64,000 nucleotides of DNA from Aliivibrio fischeri (GTDB taxonomy: Bacteria; Pseudomonadota; Gammaproteobacteria; Enterobacterales; Vibrionaceae): NCBI RefSeq assembly GCF_009727955.1, contig NZ_WOBR01000010.1, positions 62,001 through 126,000 of the forward strand. Direction: 5' to 3'. A program made the position numbers and the translations under genes. This document shows, piece by piece, positions 45,942-55,002 of this stretch. Every line of letters starts with the position of its first letter. Within the stretch, counting starts at the first letter, position 1. Below the pieces are notes generated by a model. That model searched no databases, was not told where the DNA came from, and saw nothing but the letters and a program-made list of their open reading frames with translations.

Positions 45942-46990
45942 GAATACTCCCTATTTAATTGAAGTAATTTATCCAATGGAATTGTCAGCTCTGCATTTAC
46001 ACCACCGTCTTTATTTTCAGTGATACGAACGGAAGCACTGCCATCGAACAGATCATGCAATCGCTGTTTGATATTATTTAGGCTCATTCCATGTCCTTTA
46101 CTTGGCGACACTGACTCCAATCCAATGCCATTATCAGAGATAACAACAATAAACTGGTTATTCTCTTGCTTAAACTGAACCATAAGCTGCCCTCCCTGCG
46201 CACTCGGCTCTATACCGTGGGTAATGGCATTTTCGACTAGAGGCTGAATTAATAGAGGCGGCAGAGAAATAGGCTCAATTATCTGATTGTCAATCTCATA
46301 CGTTAAGCGACCCCCTAAGCGGATCTGTTGAATCGATAAATAAGCATTTAATAGCTCAATTTCTTGCTCAATGGTAATTAATGGATTTCGGTTTGTTTTT
46401 AACGATCCTCGAAGTAAATCGGTCAGCTTCTCTAACATCAATTTTGCTTTATTGCTGTCTAACTCAATTAACGCGCTGATATTCGCCAATGTATTAAATA
46501 AGAAATGTGGCTCAATTTGACTTTGAAGCTGACTTAACTGACTTAATACTAATGCTTTTTCTTGCTCTAGCTGTTTACGTTTAGAGAGTGCTAACGCTTG
46601 CTCTGCTAACATGGTTTTCTCAGTTGCGTGAAAGTAATAGAAACAAATAGCAGTAAAGATTAACCCTAATAATACAATGGGCTGAAGTGCTTCTAAGGTG
46701 GCGAAATCGTCATATTTATTTAGCCATAATGATGCGTGAAACGTACCTAATGTGATAGAAAGCACCATGGCTAATACAGTGGAGTACGCTTTTTTTAAAG
46801 TGGGAAAGTTTTTCTCTAAGACAAATGAACATAAAACGGCACTGTAGCCGTAACCCAAACTAATAATGACGTGCTCATAAAATGGTGATGGCCAAATATT
46901 GCTCGTCATCATGGCGATAACCACACAGAATACCGTTGTGATAAGTAAACTTTTCACTAATTGCATTATCGTTTCTTTTCGATCGCTCAT
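45938..46990 (-). CDS. LytS-type sensor histidine kinase
   Basis: 350 aa. The N-terminal part has about four to five membrane segments. The His_kinase motif IEPHFLFNTLANISAL has the phospho-accepting His162, and the C-terminal ATPase domain carries VIVISDNGIGL. It overlaps the response regulator (four bases) and the barrel gene (one base). It has no recognisable ligand domain, so it may sense the membrane or the transporter. Confidence 0.92.
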   Translation of the reverse strand: MSDRKETIMQLVKSLLITTVFCVVIAMMTSNIWPSPFYEHVIISLGYGYSAVLCSFVLEKNFPTLKKAYSTVLAMVLSITLGTFHASLWLNKYDDFATLEALQPIVLLGLIFTAICFYYFHATEKTMLAEQALALSKRKQLEQEKALVLSQLSQLQSQIEPHFLFNTLANISALIELDSNKAKLMLEKLTDLLRGSLKTNRNPLITIEQEIELLNAYLSIQQIRLGGRLTYEIDNQIIEPISLPPLLIQPLVENAITHGIEPSAQGGQLMVQFKQENNQFIVVISDNGIGLESVSPSKGHGMSLNNIKQRLHDLFDGSASVRITENKDGGVNAELTIPLDKLLQLNREYS

Positions 46991-48246
46991 TAAAATCGTC
47001 CTTTTAGATTCAGTAATAGCATATGCTTATCGGATAAATTTGCATACGCTGAGTCGCTTTTTCCTGTCAAAAAACGCGCGGCAAGTTCCATTTCCACACT
47101 TGAATCACCTGAATCATGAAGCAAATAATTTAACCATTGCGTTGCTATCACTCCGTTATCTTCTGGTGAATACAATACATCAAATGTTGGGGTAAACTGG
47201 CTTAACCATGAAATATCTCGACTCCACTGCCACGTTGTCCATGCGTTAGGATCTAAACTCCAATGAAACATCATGTTATGCTGAACCATATTGACGTGAT
47301 TAAAGCCTTGTTGATATGACGCTGTTGCTACAGTAAGCGCATTATTCCACTCGTTTTTACTCCATGCACGACTGTCATACCAATACTCTAAAACAACACT
47401 GCTTCCGACTTCATTTGCCCAAGTTAACCCTACTAGCGCTTGATAGGCATTTTCTTCTTTTTCTAAAATGACAGGATAAAGTGTGATACTTGGCTGCTGA
47501 TAAGAAAGATACTTTGATTGATACACTGCCGAGCCATGAAACTCCCACGCGGTATCTAGCACAGTAACAACACTGGCTCCCAATAACCCTTGTCGAACAT
47601 CATCATAATAAGCAACCCATTGGTATTCTGTATCTCCCACTAACGCGTAGCGTCTTATCCCAATTCCTTGCTGTTCACTTTGCTCTTCTAACTCATTTCC
47701 TTCTTGTTGCGTCCATGATGAATCAGTAAAAATTAACGACCATTCACCTTGGTCATCAAAATAAGAGACCGAAGCGACACCTGCCCCTTCCTCTACTTGT
47801 ATACCAACAGGGTTTCGACGATAAGGGGTAAAAATATCCAGCGGGCGATACCCATAACCGACACCCCAATCGACTCTTACTTTACCTAACTGTAAATCAA
47901 ATGGAATATCGGCAATATCAATGCTGCTTTGCCAAAATAATTCACTGACAATCAGCTCACCTTCTGCACTTTTATCTTCTGATTGATTGCTAGACTGGGA
48001 ATAAAGATCATTACCTTTCAGAGCTAACACCGCATTCCAGTTCTGATAACCGATTTGAACATCCAGTAATCCGTTAAACGACTCTTGGTGTTCATTGTCT
48101 GTCATTGGAGAAAAAACCGTCTCTCGCTGTTGAACCGTTTCGGCACTCAGCATCCAATCCCACTCGAAAGTCATCTCAGAGGCTTGGGCGCTTAAAGAAG
48201 CCGCCCAAGCACCACAATATATTAGCCGTTCTAGCCAAGGTTTCAT
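46990..48246 (-). CDS. Outer-membrane beta-barrel protein of unknown function
   Basis: About 418 aa. A short signal sequence (about residues 1-21, ending ASLSAQASE) is followed by alternating aromatic/hydrophobic strands throughout and a C-terminal phenylalanine (LNLKGRF), as in outer-membrane barrels. The open frame starts with a GTG two codons earlier, but ATG at 48246 is preferred. It is in one operon with the LolA-like protein and the ABC transporter. It could be the outer-membrane exit or acceptor of the exported substrate; this is inference. Confidence 0.75.
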   Translation of the reverse strand: MKPWLERLIYCGAWAASLSAQASEMTFEWDWMLSAETVQQRETVFSPMTDNEHQESFNGLLDVQIGYQNWNAVLALKGNDLYSQSSNQSEDKSAEGELIVSELFWQSSIDIADIPFDLQLGKVRVDWGVGYGYRPLDIFTPYRRNPVGIQVEEGAGVASVSYFDDQGEWSLIFTDSSWTQQEGNELEEQSEQQGIGIRRYALVGDTEYQWVAYYDDVRQGLLGASVVTVLDTAWEFHGSAVYQSKYLSYQQPSITLYPVILEKEENAYQALVGLTWANEVGSSVVLEYWYDSRAWSKNEWNNALTVATASYQQGFNHVNMVQHNMMFHWSLDPNAWTTWQWSRDISWLSQFTPTFDVLYSPEDNGVIATQWLNYLLHDSGDSSVEMELAARFLTGKSDSAYANLSDKHMLLLNLKGRF

Positions 48247-48248
48247 GA

Positions 48249-49046
48249 TCACAAATCCAACTGTTTGGTGCGTGACAGATAAGCAGGGTTATAATATTTA
48301 TCGGCAATCTCTGTTGGTGTAATTTCTTTATATTCAATCACTGTTTTTTGATTGGTTTGAATTTGATCGTTTAACACCATTGAGATCACTTTGGTTTCGT
48401 CTTCTCTTATCCCTTTAATAAACCACGCTTCTTTGGCCATTTTTCCTGAACGCAAATACAAATCGGCTTTAATCGGAAAACCCGTTCCTTGCTCTAACCA
48501 TAAATCGATAGTGAAATAACTCGCGCCTTTTGTTGTCGCTTTTAGTTTAATCTTCTCACTTTGAATTGCTTGACCATCGGTTAGTTCAAACGTTGTCGAT
48601 TCGACCCACTCACCTTGATAATCTTCACTCCACGTTAACGTTGAAATGTCACCCACAGAGGCTTCGCCGAGTAACTTTTGCATCGGTGTGATGCGAATTG
48701 GGCGGCGGCTTTTGGGCATGAGTAACCAATAGTTATCCCCTAGCATCAACATCTTTTGTCCGGCTTCCACTTGAGAATTAAACAACACCAAGGATTCTCT
48801 ATTTTCTCGTGTGTATACCGTGTATTGGCGAGTTTTATCTAGCTCGTCATTTTTGTATAGCTTAACCTCAGAAACCACTTTTGCTGAACTTTCACCTAAA
48901 CGAAAATCATCGGCCTTTTTCACCAGTTGTTTAACTTGGGCCTCGCTCAGGCTGTTCGTGTTATCAATATTTTGCGTTGTTGCGATTGCAGTAGATTGAA
49001 AACCAACAAGCACAAACAGAATAAATAAGTGAGATAATTTAGACAT
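48249..49046 (-). CDS. LolA-like periplasmic carrier (outer-membrane lipoprotein-sorting protein family)
   Basis: 265 aa. A signal peptide (MSKLSHLFILFVLVGFQSTAIA) is followed by a mature fold of the COG2834 type: SSAKVVSEVKLYKND, PKSRRPIRITPMQKLLGEAS and later YLRSGKMAKEAWF. Such proteins carry lipids or lipoproteins across the periplasm. It overlaps the permease gene by 8 bases and is joined to the beta-barrel gene. Its presence is the key reason for calling this operon Lol-like. Confidence 0.8.
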   Translation of the reverse strand: MSKLSHLFILFVLVGFQSTAIATTQNIDNTNSLSEAQVKQLVKKADDFRLGESSAKVVSEVKLYKNDELDKTRQYTVYTRENRESLVLFNSQVEAGQKMLMLGDNYWLLMPKSRRPIRITPMQKLLGEASVGDISTLTWSEDYQGEWVESTTFELTDGQAIQSEKIKLKATTKGASYFTIDLWLEQGTGFPIKADLYLRSGKMAKEAWFIKGIREDETKVISMVLNDQIQTNQKTVIEYKEITPTEIADKYYNPAYLSRTKQLDL

Positions 49047-50307
49047 AAATAAGCGCCTCCGTTATGGGTTTTTTCACCCCTTTTTTGGCAGATAAGTACG
49101 CCGCCAGTAAACAAATACACACAACACCAACGCCTGCATAAGCCACTAATTCAAATGAGAAATAAATATTCAGTGGGTACCCATCCGTTCTTCCCGGTGG
49201 TGGTGGCATCTGTACATCCACCACTAGCAACAGTATTGTCGTTAAGGCTGTCATTACTGCACCAAGAACCACACCTATCACTGCAAGTAAGCCCGCTTCT
49301 CGTAAGAATGTGTGAATGATCTCGTTAGGATAGCTGCCTAATGCGGATAAAGTGCCGATCTCACGTGTTCTTTCTGTTACGGACATCGTCATGGTATTAA
49401 ATAACGCCACAAATACGACTAGCCCCATCACAAAGCCCATCACACCAAAGATAAGGTCATATAAATCTTTCACTTTGTTGTAGAAAAATGCACGCTCTTG
49501 CCATGGAGTGATTTCAACGTCGTAGTCAAGTGGCATCGTTTCTAACTCTTGATCTAATCGTTGATGTAACTCTGCAGTTTTCTCGGTATCAAATAAAAAG
49601 ACCGACAAGGTACTCACTTTCTCTGATAGCAGTAACTCTTGTGCAGAATCGATATGAATATAAAGCTGACGTTTATCTAACTCGGGAACCCCTGTTGAAT
49701 AAGTGCCATGCACTTTAAAATCAAACGCATTAAGTGCCCCTTCACTGGTGGTCGCCAGTAAGGTTACCCAATCACCCACACTGACGTTGAGGTTTCTCGC
49801 TAAATCGACCCCAAGCATGATTTCAGGCTCCATGACATCGTATCGACTTGAGGTAATGTCAGTTAACGTTTTGCCTGATCTCATGTCTAAAAATGGGCCT
49901 TTCATATCGAATTCGCGATCGTTCACCCCAGTTCCCATGAAAATCGTCGATTTTACGCCATTAGAAATTAGCCCTGTAAAATCAATTCGAGGTTGTACGC
50001 CTCTTACTTCATCGTATTTCATAATGGTGCGAATTAATTCTGAAGTATCTGATAATCCATTACTTAATGGCATCTCTTCATCGCTTTCAAAGTAACCCGG
50101 TTGGCTTAATGTAAGATGACCCGTATCTCTTGCTGTTGATTCTTTTAATGAATCATAAGTATATAAACCAAACCCGCCCGCACTGGTTAATGCAAATACA
50201 GCAATAGTAATAATTAAAATAGAAAGTGCACTGCGACGACCATTTCGCAATAAATTCAACCACGCTAAACGCAGTGAATAAGGGAATAGTGAGATTAACT
50301 TGCCCAT
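49039..50307 (-). CDS. FtsX/MacB/LolE-type ABC permease
   Basis: A 422-aa inner-membrane permease. It has an N-terminal helix followed by a large periplasmic domain (about 50-270) and three C-terminal helices with the conserved TERTREIGTLSALG motif. This is the 4-helix FtsX/MacB/LolC layout. Such permeases extract or move lipoproteins and other substrates rather than small solutes. It overlaps the ATPase gene by 13 bases, and the next gene in the operon encodes a LolA-like protein. Confidence 0.9.
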   Translation of the reverse strand: MGKLISLFPYSLRLAWLNLLRNGRRSALSILIITIAVFALTSAGGFGLYTYDSLKESTARDTGHLTLSQPGYFESDEEMPLSNGLSDTSELIRTIMKYDEVRGVQPRIDFTGLISNGVKSTIFMGTGVNDREFDMKGPFLDMRSGKTLTDITSSRYDVMEPEIMLGVDLARNLNVSVGDWVTLLATTSEGALNAFDFKVHGTYSTGVPELDKRQLYIHIDSAQELLLSEKVSTLSVFLFDTEKTAELHQRLDQELETMPLDYDVEITPWQERAFFYNKVKDLYDLIFGVMGFVMGLVVFVALFNTMTMSVTERTREIGTLSALGSYPNEIIHTFLREAGLLAVIGVVLGAVMTALTTILLLVVDVQMPPPPGRTDGYPLNIYFSFELVAYAGVGVVCICLLAAYLSAKKGVKKPITEALIYV

Positions 50308-50984
50308 GACACGGCCTCCTTGCTGATGCTTCCATCCAATAAGTTAATGCACGTATCGCAATGTTGCGCCATTCGATAATCATGCGTTGCGACAATAAAG
50401 GTGGTGCCAATTTCCTTCCCGAGCGCTTTCATAATATCAATCACGGTCTCTGCAGTTTGGCTATCTAGACTGGCTGTTGGCTCATCCGCAATAACTAAAC
50501 TTGGTTTATGAACTAAGGCACGAGCAATGGCAACGCGTTGTTGTTGTCCACCAGAAAGGTTATCCGGTCGATGGTGAATAAAATTGCCTAACCCCACTTT
50601 TTCTAACATTTCATTAGCTAAGATCGTTTGATCTTTACTGCTGTATCCATTTAACACTAATGGGTATGCGACGTTCTCTAATGCGGTCATCACTGGGACT
50701 AAATTAAAACGCTGAAACACAAAGCCCAGTTGGTGGCGTCGTAACTTAGCCGCTTGAATGGGATCTTTAGGGTAAAACTCACCGTCCATTTTTATTTCTC
50801 CCTGATAATCCATATCAAGTAAGCCTAAGATGTTTAATAAGGTACTTTTTCCTGAACCGGACGGCCCGCATAACGCCACCATGCTGCCTTTTATGATAAA
50901 ACCATCTACTTTTTTCAAAGCCTCCACACGCTGAGAGCCAAGCTGATAGGTTTTTTCTATTCCTTTAAAACTGATCATCATCAT
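50295..50984 (-). CDS. ABC transporter ATPase (LolD/MacB family)
   Basis: 229 aa. Walker A is GPSGSGKST (about residues 40-48), the Q-loop VFQRFNL is clear, the signature motif LSGGQQQR and Walker B LVIADEPTASLD are intact, and the H-loop ATHD follows. It is the energy subunit of the FtsX-like permease in the same operon, three bases after the preceding gene. Confidence 0.93.
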   Translation of the reverse strand: MMMISFKGIEKTYQLGSQRVEALKKVDGFIIKGSMVALCGPSGSGKSTLLNILGLLDMDYQGEIKMDGEFYPKDPIQAAKLRRHQLGFVFQRFNLVPVMTALENVAYPLVLNGYSSKDQTILANEMLEKVGLGNFIHHRPDNLSGGQQQRVAIARALVHKPSLVIADEPTASLDSQTAETVIDIMKALGKEIGTTFIVATHDYRMAQHCDTCINLLDGSISKEAVSWAS

Positions 50985-50987
50985 CTC

Positions 50988-51629
50988 CTAATTACTTGCG
51001 GTAATAAGTGATTGGGCATTTAGGGATTCTGGATGAGTTTTATCTTGTTTTAACATCACGGCCAGCCATTGATTGGCTTGTGCTGGGTCTTCTGCTCTAA
51101 GTGCCGCTTGTACTGCGTATCCGTATACCCAAGCCGTCGCTTCATAAGGCTGCTCTTGGAATGTTGGCTCGGAAAGTAGAGCTAAATAGAGATCATAACC
51201 ACGCTCAAAGTGATTAAACATATCAGGAAGTTGTGAATAGGTTGCCGCCGCTAGCGCACGAGTGAGATAAGACTCAGGTAAACCTGAAACTATCGGCTGT
51301 TCTTCAATTGGTGCATTTTCTGTCGCGAGTAAATTTAACCCTTTCCCTATTTTCGCTAGTCCTTGCTCAACGTATTTCATTGCGGTCCATGGCATCATGG
51401 CATCTCGACCTTTTAGGGTTTCTGCACTTCCTAAATAAACCAGTGTCAGTGGTGTTGCTCCATCAGTTTGAATCAATTCCTCAAAACGATCATAAGCAGG
51501 CTCTACAAGATCTTCATTTCCAGCCGCTGCTTGGTTATATGTTGAAATGTCTTCATCCGTTAACGCCGCTTGAGTAGAAAACGTCATTACACTTATTAAT
51601 AAACTTACTATTGCTGTTATTTGTTTCAT
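50988..51629 (-). CDS. Exported helical-repeat protein, first gene of the Lol-like operon
   Basis: 213 aa. A signal peptide (MKQITAIVSLLISVMTFSTQAA) is followed by a helical, TPR-like mature part, with alanine- and leucine-rich helices (AAAGNEDLVEPAYDRFEELI and VQAALRAEDPAQANQWLAVML). Family not recognised. It leads the operon, with the ATPase gene three bases downstream. A role as a periplasmic partner of the transporter is inferred. Confidence 0.65.
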   Translation of the reverse strand: MKQITAIVSLLISVMTFSTQAALTDEDISTYNQAAAGNEDLVEPAYDRFEELIQTDGATPLTLVYLGSAETLKGRDAMMPWTAMKYVEQGLAKIGKGLNLLATENAPIEEQPIVSGLPESYLTRALAAATYSQLPDMFNHFERGYDLYLALLSEPTFQEQPYEATAWVYGYAVQAALRAEDPAQANQWLAVMLKQDKTHPESLNAQSLITASN

Positions 51630-51814
51630 CTGTCTGTCCTTAATTAAATGATCCTGTTTGATGTTTACAGATTAACTAAAGAAAGAATAAAAAAACGTGG
51701 GATGCGACGAACGGTAAATAGAGAGGATGAATGGTAATAATGAGTTTAAATACTTGTCATCGATACCTATTCTGTTTAAGTTTAATGCTTACTAATTAGA
51801 CAAGGATGCGTGTA

Positions 51815-52309
51815 ATGGAAATAGTGATTCGTCGAACAGAAGTAAAAGACATTGATGGGTTGTGTGAATTATACAGCCAACCTCAAGCTCAGGCGCAAAC
51901 TCTCCAGCTCCCTATTCCATCACGTGCACTCTGGGAAAAACGACTCTCAGCAATACCTGATAATGTTTACAGCTATGTCGCTCTTATTGATGGTAAAGTT
52001 GTTGGTAATATTGGCTTTGAACAAGTAACACGCCCAAGAACCCAGCATGTTGCGCACTTTGGTATGGGGGTTCACGATGACTATCACGGTCGTGGGGTTG
52101 GAAGTAAATTATTAGAAACGGTGTTAGATCTTGCGGACAACTGGCTCAATGTGAGACGCATTGAAATTGATGCGTTTGTCGACAATCACGCTGCTCTAAG
52201 GTTATATAAAAAATTCGGGTTTGTTATTGAAGGAGAAGCGATTGATTCTGCGTTTAGAAATGGTGAATTCATTAACACCTATTATTTGGCTCGCATTAAT
52301 CGTAACTAA
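51815..52309 (+). CDS. GNAT family N-acetyltransferase, YhhY-like
   Basis: 164 aa. Acetyl-CoA-binding motif DYHGRGVGSKLLETVL (about residues 93-108) and C-terminal NHAALRLYKKFGFVIEGEA (about 130-148). The sequence resembles E. coli YhhY (AaaT), which acetylates some amino acids and peptides. The ATG at 51806 overlaps its own AAGGA ribosome-binding sequence, so the ATG at 51815, eight bases downstream of AAGGA, is the better start. Confidence 0.82.
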   Translation: MEIVIRRTEVKDIDGLCELYSQPQAQAQTLQLPIPSRALWEKRLSAIPDNVYSYVALIDGKVVGNIGFEQVTRPRTQHVAHFGMGVHDDYHGRGVGSKLLETVLDLADNWLNVRRIEIDAFVDNHAALRLYKKFGFVIEGEAIDSAFRNGEFINTYYLARINRN

Positions 52310-52385
52310 CTTCTCCTTTCTTTTAGTAACAAAATTTAATTGAACGTGGCGGGCTGTTTCTAGATATTAGGAGCAACCGCCATAC

Positions 52386-52655
52386 TTAACGTAATTGACT
52401 GTCTTTACTTGCTCTGCGGTTATAAGCACTGAATGCTTTTTCACGTGCATCTTCTTTTGCCTGACACTCAACACACAACTCTACACCCGGTATTATTTTT
52501 CGTCGTGCTTCTGGAATTAATTCCCCACACTCTAAACAATAATTTGTATCATTGTGCTCATGATGAAGATGCGAACGAGCACGATTAATTGCATCAATTA
52601 CGGTGGCATCTATTTGTTCTTGGACGCCACCATCTCTTGTAAATCCATTAGCCAT
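52386..52655 (-). CDS. DksA/TraR-type zinc-finger protein, YbiI-like
   Basis: 89 aa. A C4 zinc finger CLECG (pos. 40-44) paired with CVECQ (pos. 61-65) is the DksA/TraR family signature. The short length and MANGFTRDGG start match E. coli YbiI. It probably affects transcription through RNA polymerase or binds nucleic acids; no further role is readable. Confidence 0.87.
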   Translation of the reverse strand: MANGFTRDGGVQEQIDATVIDAINRARSHLHHEHNDTNYCLECGELIPEARRKIIPGVELCVECQAKEDAREKAFSAYNRRASKDSQLR

Positions 52656-52781
52656 AATGGTCTCCAGTTAATGAAATAACGACTAGGAAAGCATTATCTA
52701 TTATTAACGGTATTTTGATAATAGCGCTAAATGTGAATTACTATTACAGTTGTGTAATAACAAAAATTGAGGTGATAATAA

Positions 52782-52808
52782 AAAGCCGCAAGATTAACTT
52801 ACGGCTTT
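52782..52808. terminator. Terminator after ybiB-like gene
   Basis: AAAGCCG (52782-52788) pairs with CGGCTTT (52802-52808), with an additional AAG/CTT pairing inside. It ends the YbiB-like gene on the minus strand. Confidence 0.8.
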
Positions 52809-52837
52809 CATTCATAGCTAGAGCATTAAATGTGTCG

Positions 52838-53842
52838 TTAAGCGATAGTTTTTACATACTCTTCCCAATATTGAGTAGCAACTTTAATCGCCTCTTCTCT
52901 TGGGTAGTTTTCTGCTCGCTTATTTGCCCACAATACATTAGCGACATTAAAAACCACTGTATTGGCCATTAGCTGTAATTGTTCTGCCTTAGTACCTAAC
53001 AAACAAGATTGAGGGACTAGTAAATCATCAATTAAAGCTTCTTCCCAATACAGTTCTTCACATACTCCTTTTGATGCACACCACAGTGATTGGCTAACTT
53101 TAGGGTTAAATTCAGATTCTCCCCCCATGCCTTTAAAGCACAATGCTAATTCAGAGCAATCTTCTGTTGCTTGTTGTAAGCGAGACTCTGCTTCGCCATG
53201 CAGTTGCGGTAAACCAGGATGAAAGCTACCACGTAATGAAATCGGAGCCGATGCAGGGTTTAACATACGTGCACAAGTGTTAGCAGGAGTGCGTAACCCA
53301 TATTCATGTTGCCATAACAGCATGGTTTCTACTTGCGGCGCATAAACTGATAGAGGCAAATAAGCGATATTGCCATCATTTAGTGCTTTTTGTGTCTCTG
53401 CAATACTTTTACAACTTGGAATGTTTAACTTATCAATCACTTGAGATACGTGTTCACGTGTACTGCCTAATTGCAAATGTCCGTGAATAAGCACTCTAAA
53501 GCCTTTATTTGCAAGAATTTGTGCTGCATATAGCTGCCATGATGGACCTTGAACCTGACGTTTACCTGCAAAACACGCCCAATCAATATCAACGTTAAGA
53601 TCTTTTAATTCAGGTGTTTGAACATAACGAATAAACTCACGAATGGCCGTGGTAAATCCGCTGATTTCATCAACCGTTTCATTCTGAACACGAATAAGCA
53701 TCATCAACATCGCCATTTTATCGTTACTAATATCGCCAGAAAGATACTCTTTCATCACTTGATAAGCTTGTTCAAACGTCAATGGTTTACGGCTGCGTTC
53801 ACCACGCCCTACCGTTCTAATGCATTCTATAATTGAGCTCAT
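52838..53842 (-). CDS. YbiB-like protein, TrpD-family homologue
   Basis: A 334-aa member of the glycosyltransferase family 3/anthranilate phosphoribosyltransferase superfamily, of the YbiB (TrpD2) branch, which binds nucleic acid rather than making tryptophan precursors. The N-terminal helical domain (RKPLTFEQAYQVMKEYLSG, start to end) and the PRPP-site region (FNPASA/GEAESRL context) are present. It has no neighbouring trp gene, consistent with YbiB. Terminators flank it. Confidence 0.78.
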   Translation of the reverse strand: MSSIIECIRTVGRGERSRKPLTFEQAYQVMKEYLSGDISNDKMAMLMMLIRVQNETVDEISGFTTAIREFIRYVQTPELKDLNVDIDWACFAGKRQVQGPSWQLYAAQILANKGFRVLIHGHLQLGSTREHVSQVIDKLNIPSCKSIAETQKALNDGNIAYLPLSVYAPQVETMLLWQHEYGLRTPANTCARMLNPASAPISLRGSFHPGLPQLHGEAESRLQQATEDCSELALCFKGMGGESEFNPKVSQSLWCASKGVCEELYWEEALIDDLLVPQSCLLGTKAEQLQLMANTVVFNVANVLWANKRAENYPREEAIKVATQYWEEYVKTIA

Positions 53843-53900
53843 GACTGTCCTTGTATTTTCTTTATAATTTTCAACTACACAGACGTTATCACATAAACAA

Positions 53901-53942
53901 AAAAAGCCAAGAGGTTCGTAATAATCTACACACCTCTTGGCT
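53901..53942. terminator. Terminator after DUF2955 gene
   Basis: AGCCAAGAGGT (53905-53915) pairs with ACCTCTTGGCT (53932-53942). On the minus strand it is followed by seven T residues. Confidence 0.9.
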
Positions 53943-53964
53943 ATTTACTCAATCATTCAATATG

Positions 53965-54990
53965 TTAATGTGCTTTCTCTTCTCGCTCGACACCTCGAAA
54001 GAAAATAGGAAACAGCTTAATTAATCGATAGCAAACCCAAATTAAAATACTAGTGACAATAACAGCAACAACAATAGACGACACTCGATATAAAATAGAG
54101 AAGAATGCGTCTTTTTGTCCCGGAATTGCACCTGTAATTGGTATTGTTAATGCTGCCATCGCAGAGAACCCTATTCCTTTAATGGCCGGATTTTCACTGG
54201 CTAACCATTTACAAAAATAACCTGAAGCAATTGCAAAACTTAAAATATATAAGATTGGATTATCGTATAGATCATATAACACTAACTGAATAGCCATAGC
54301 TGCCACACAACCGGCTAACGTTCCTACGATTCGGATACGAGCCATCATCAATGAACCTACAAGTGTCATCGGCGAAAGCATAATTAGCATTGATGCTTGA
54401 GCGGATAATGAATCATTTAAATTTGCAATTTCGAAAATCAAAAACACAATCATAGCTACCATCCACCCCAACGCGGTTTGCTCTAGCATGTCTCTTGGAT
54501 CTTTACTTTGGCCTTCTACTTTCAGGATTGGTGTGTGCTCTTCAATTGGGTCAGGAAACAAATAGAAAGCCATGGCGCAAATTGGCACCATCATAATGGC
54601 GGCAACCCATACGCCAATAATAAAGTTCTCTAAATCAAAGGTAGGATATGAGCCGAAATTCAACAAAATTGAACCCACCAATAATCCCGTATATCCAAAT
54701 AAATAGCTGGCTTTATAATGCATTGCATGGCATTTAAACAGCAACATAATACCAACGGCAACCGTCATCAATAGCGGGTATGGCTGTAAAAAGCCAACGA
54801 CCAATGACACTTGGATCCCTACCCAAAAAATACTGATTAACAGCTGTATAAACATTTGAGCATTCCAACGGTTCAAATTAGATAAAATGAACAATGGAAA
54901 CAAAGTACCAAACATACCATTTGACCAACCAAATACGGTACACATGGCAAACCCAACAACGCAACCAAACCAAATTCGTAATGCTTTCAT
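53965..54990 (-). CDS. FUSC-like/DUF2955 inner-membrane efflux protein
   Basis: 341 aa, about ten membrane helices in two blocks. It resembles the DUF2955/FUSC branch of AaeB-type efflux proteins. It is paired with the HlyD-type protein 12 bp upstream on the same strand and a divergent LysR regulator, which is the layout of aromatic-acid efflux systems such as AaeAB. Substrate unknown. Confidence 0.78.
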   Translation of the reverse strand: MKALRIWFGCVVGFAMCTVFGWSNGMFGTLFPLFILSNLNRWNAQMFIQLLISIFWVGIQVSLVVGFLQPYPLLMTVAVGIMLLFKCHAMHYKASYLFGYTGLLVGSILLNFGSYPTFDLENFIIGVWVAAIMMVPICAMAFYLFPDPIEEHTPILKVEGQSKDPRDMLEQTALGWMVAMIVFLIFEIANLNDSLSAQASMLIMLSPMTLVGSLMMARIRIVGTLAGCVAAMAIQLVLYDLYDNPILYILSFAIASGYFCKWLASENPAIKGIGFSAMAALTIPITGAIPGQKDAFFSILYRVSSIVVAVIVTSILIWVCYRLIKLFPIFFRGVEREEKAH

Positions 54991-55002
54991 GTAAGCCTCA
55001 CA

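Noticed and set aside
52838..53842. YbiB-like gene as an anthranilate phosphoribosyltransferase for tryptophan
   Set aside because: No trp genes are adjacent and the sequence fits the YbiB branch, which is not a tryptophan enzyme.
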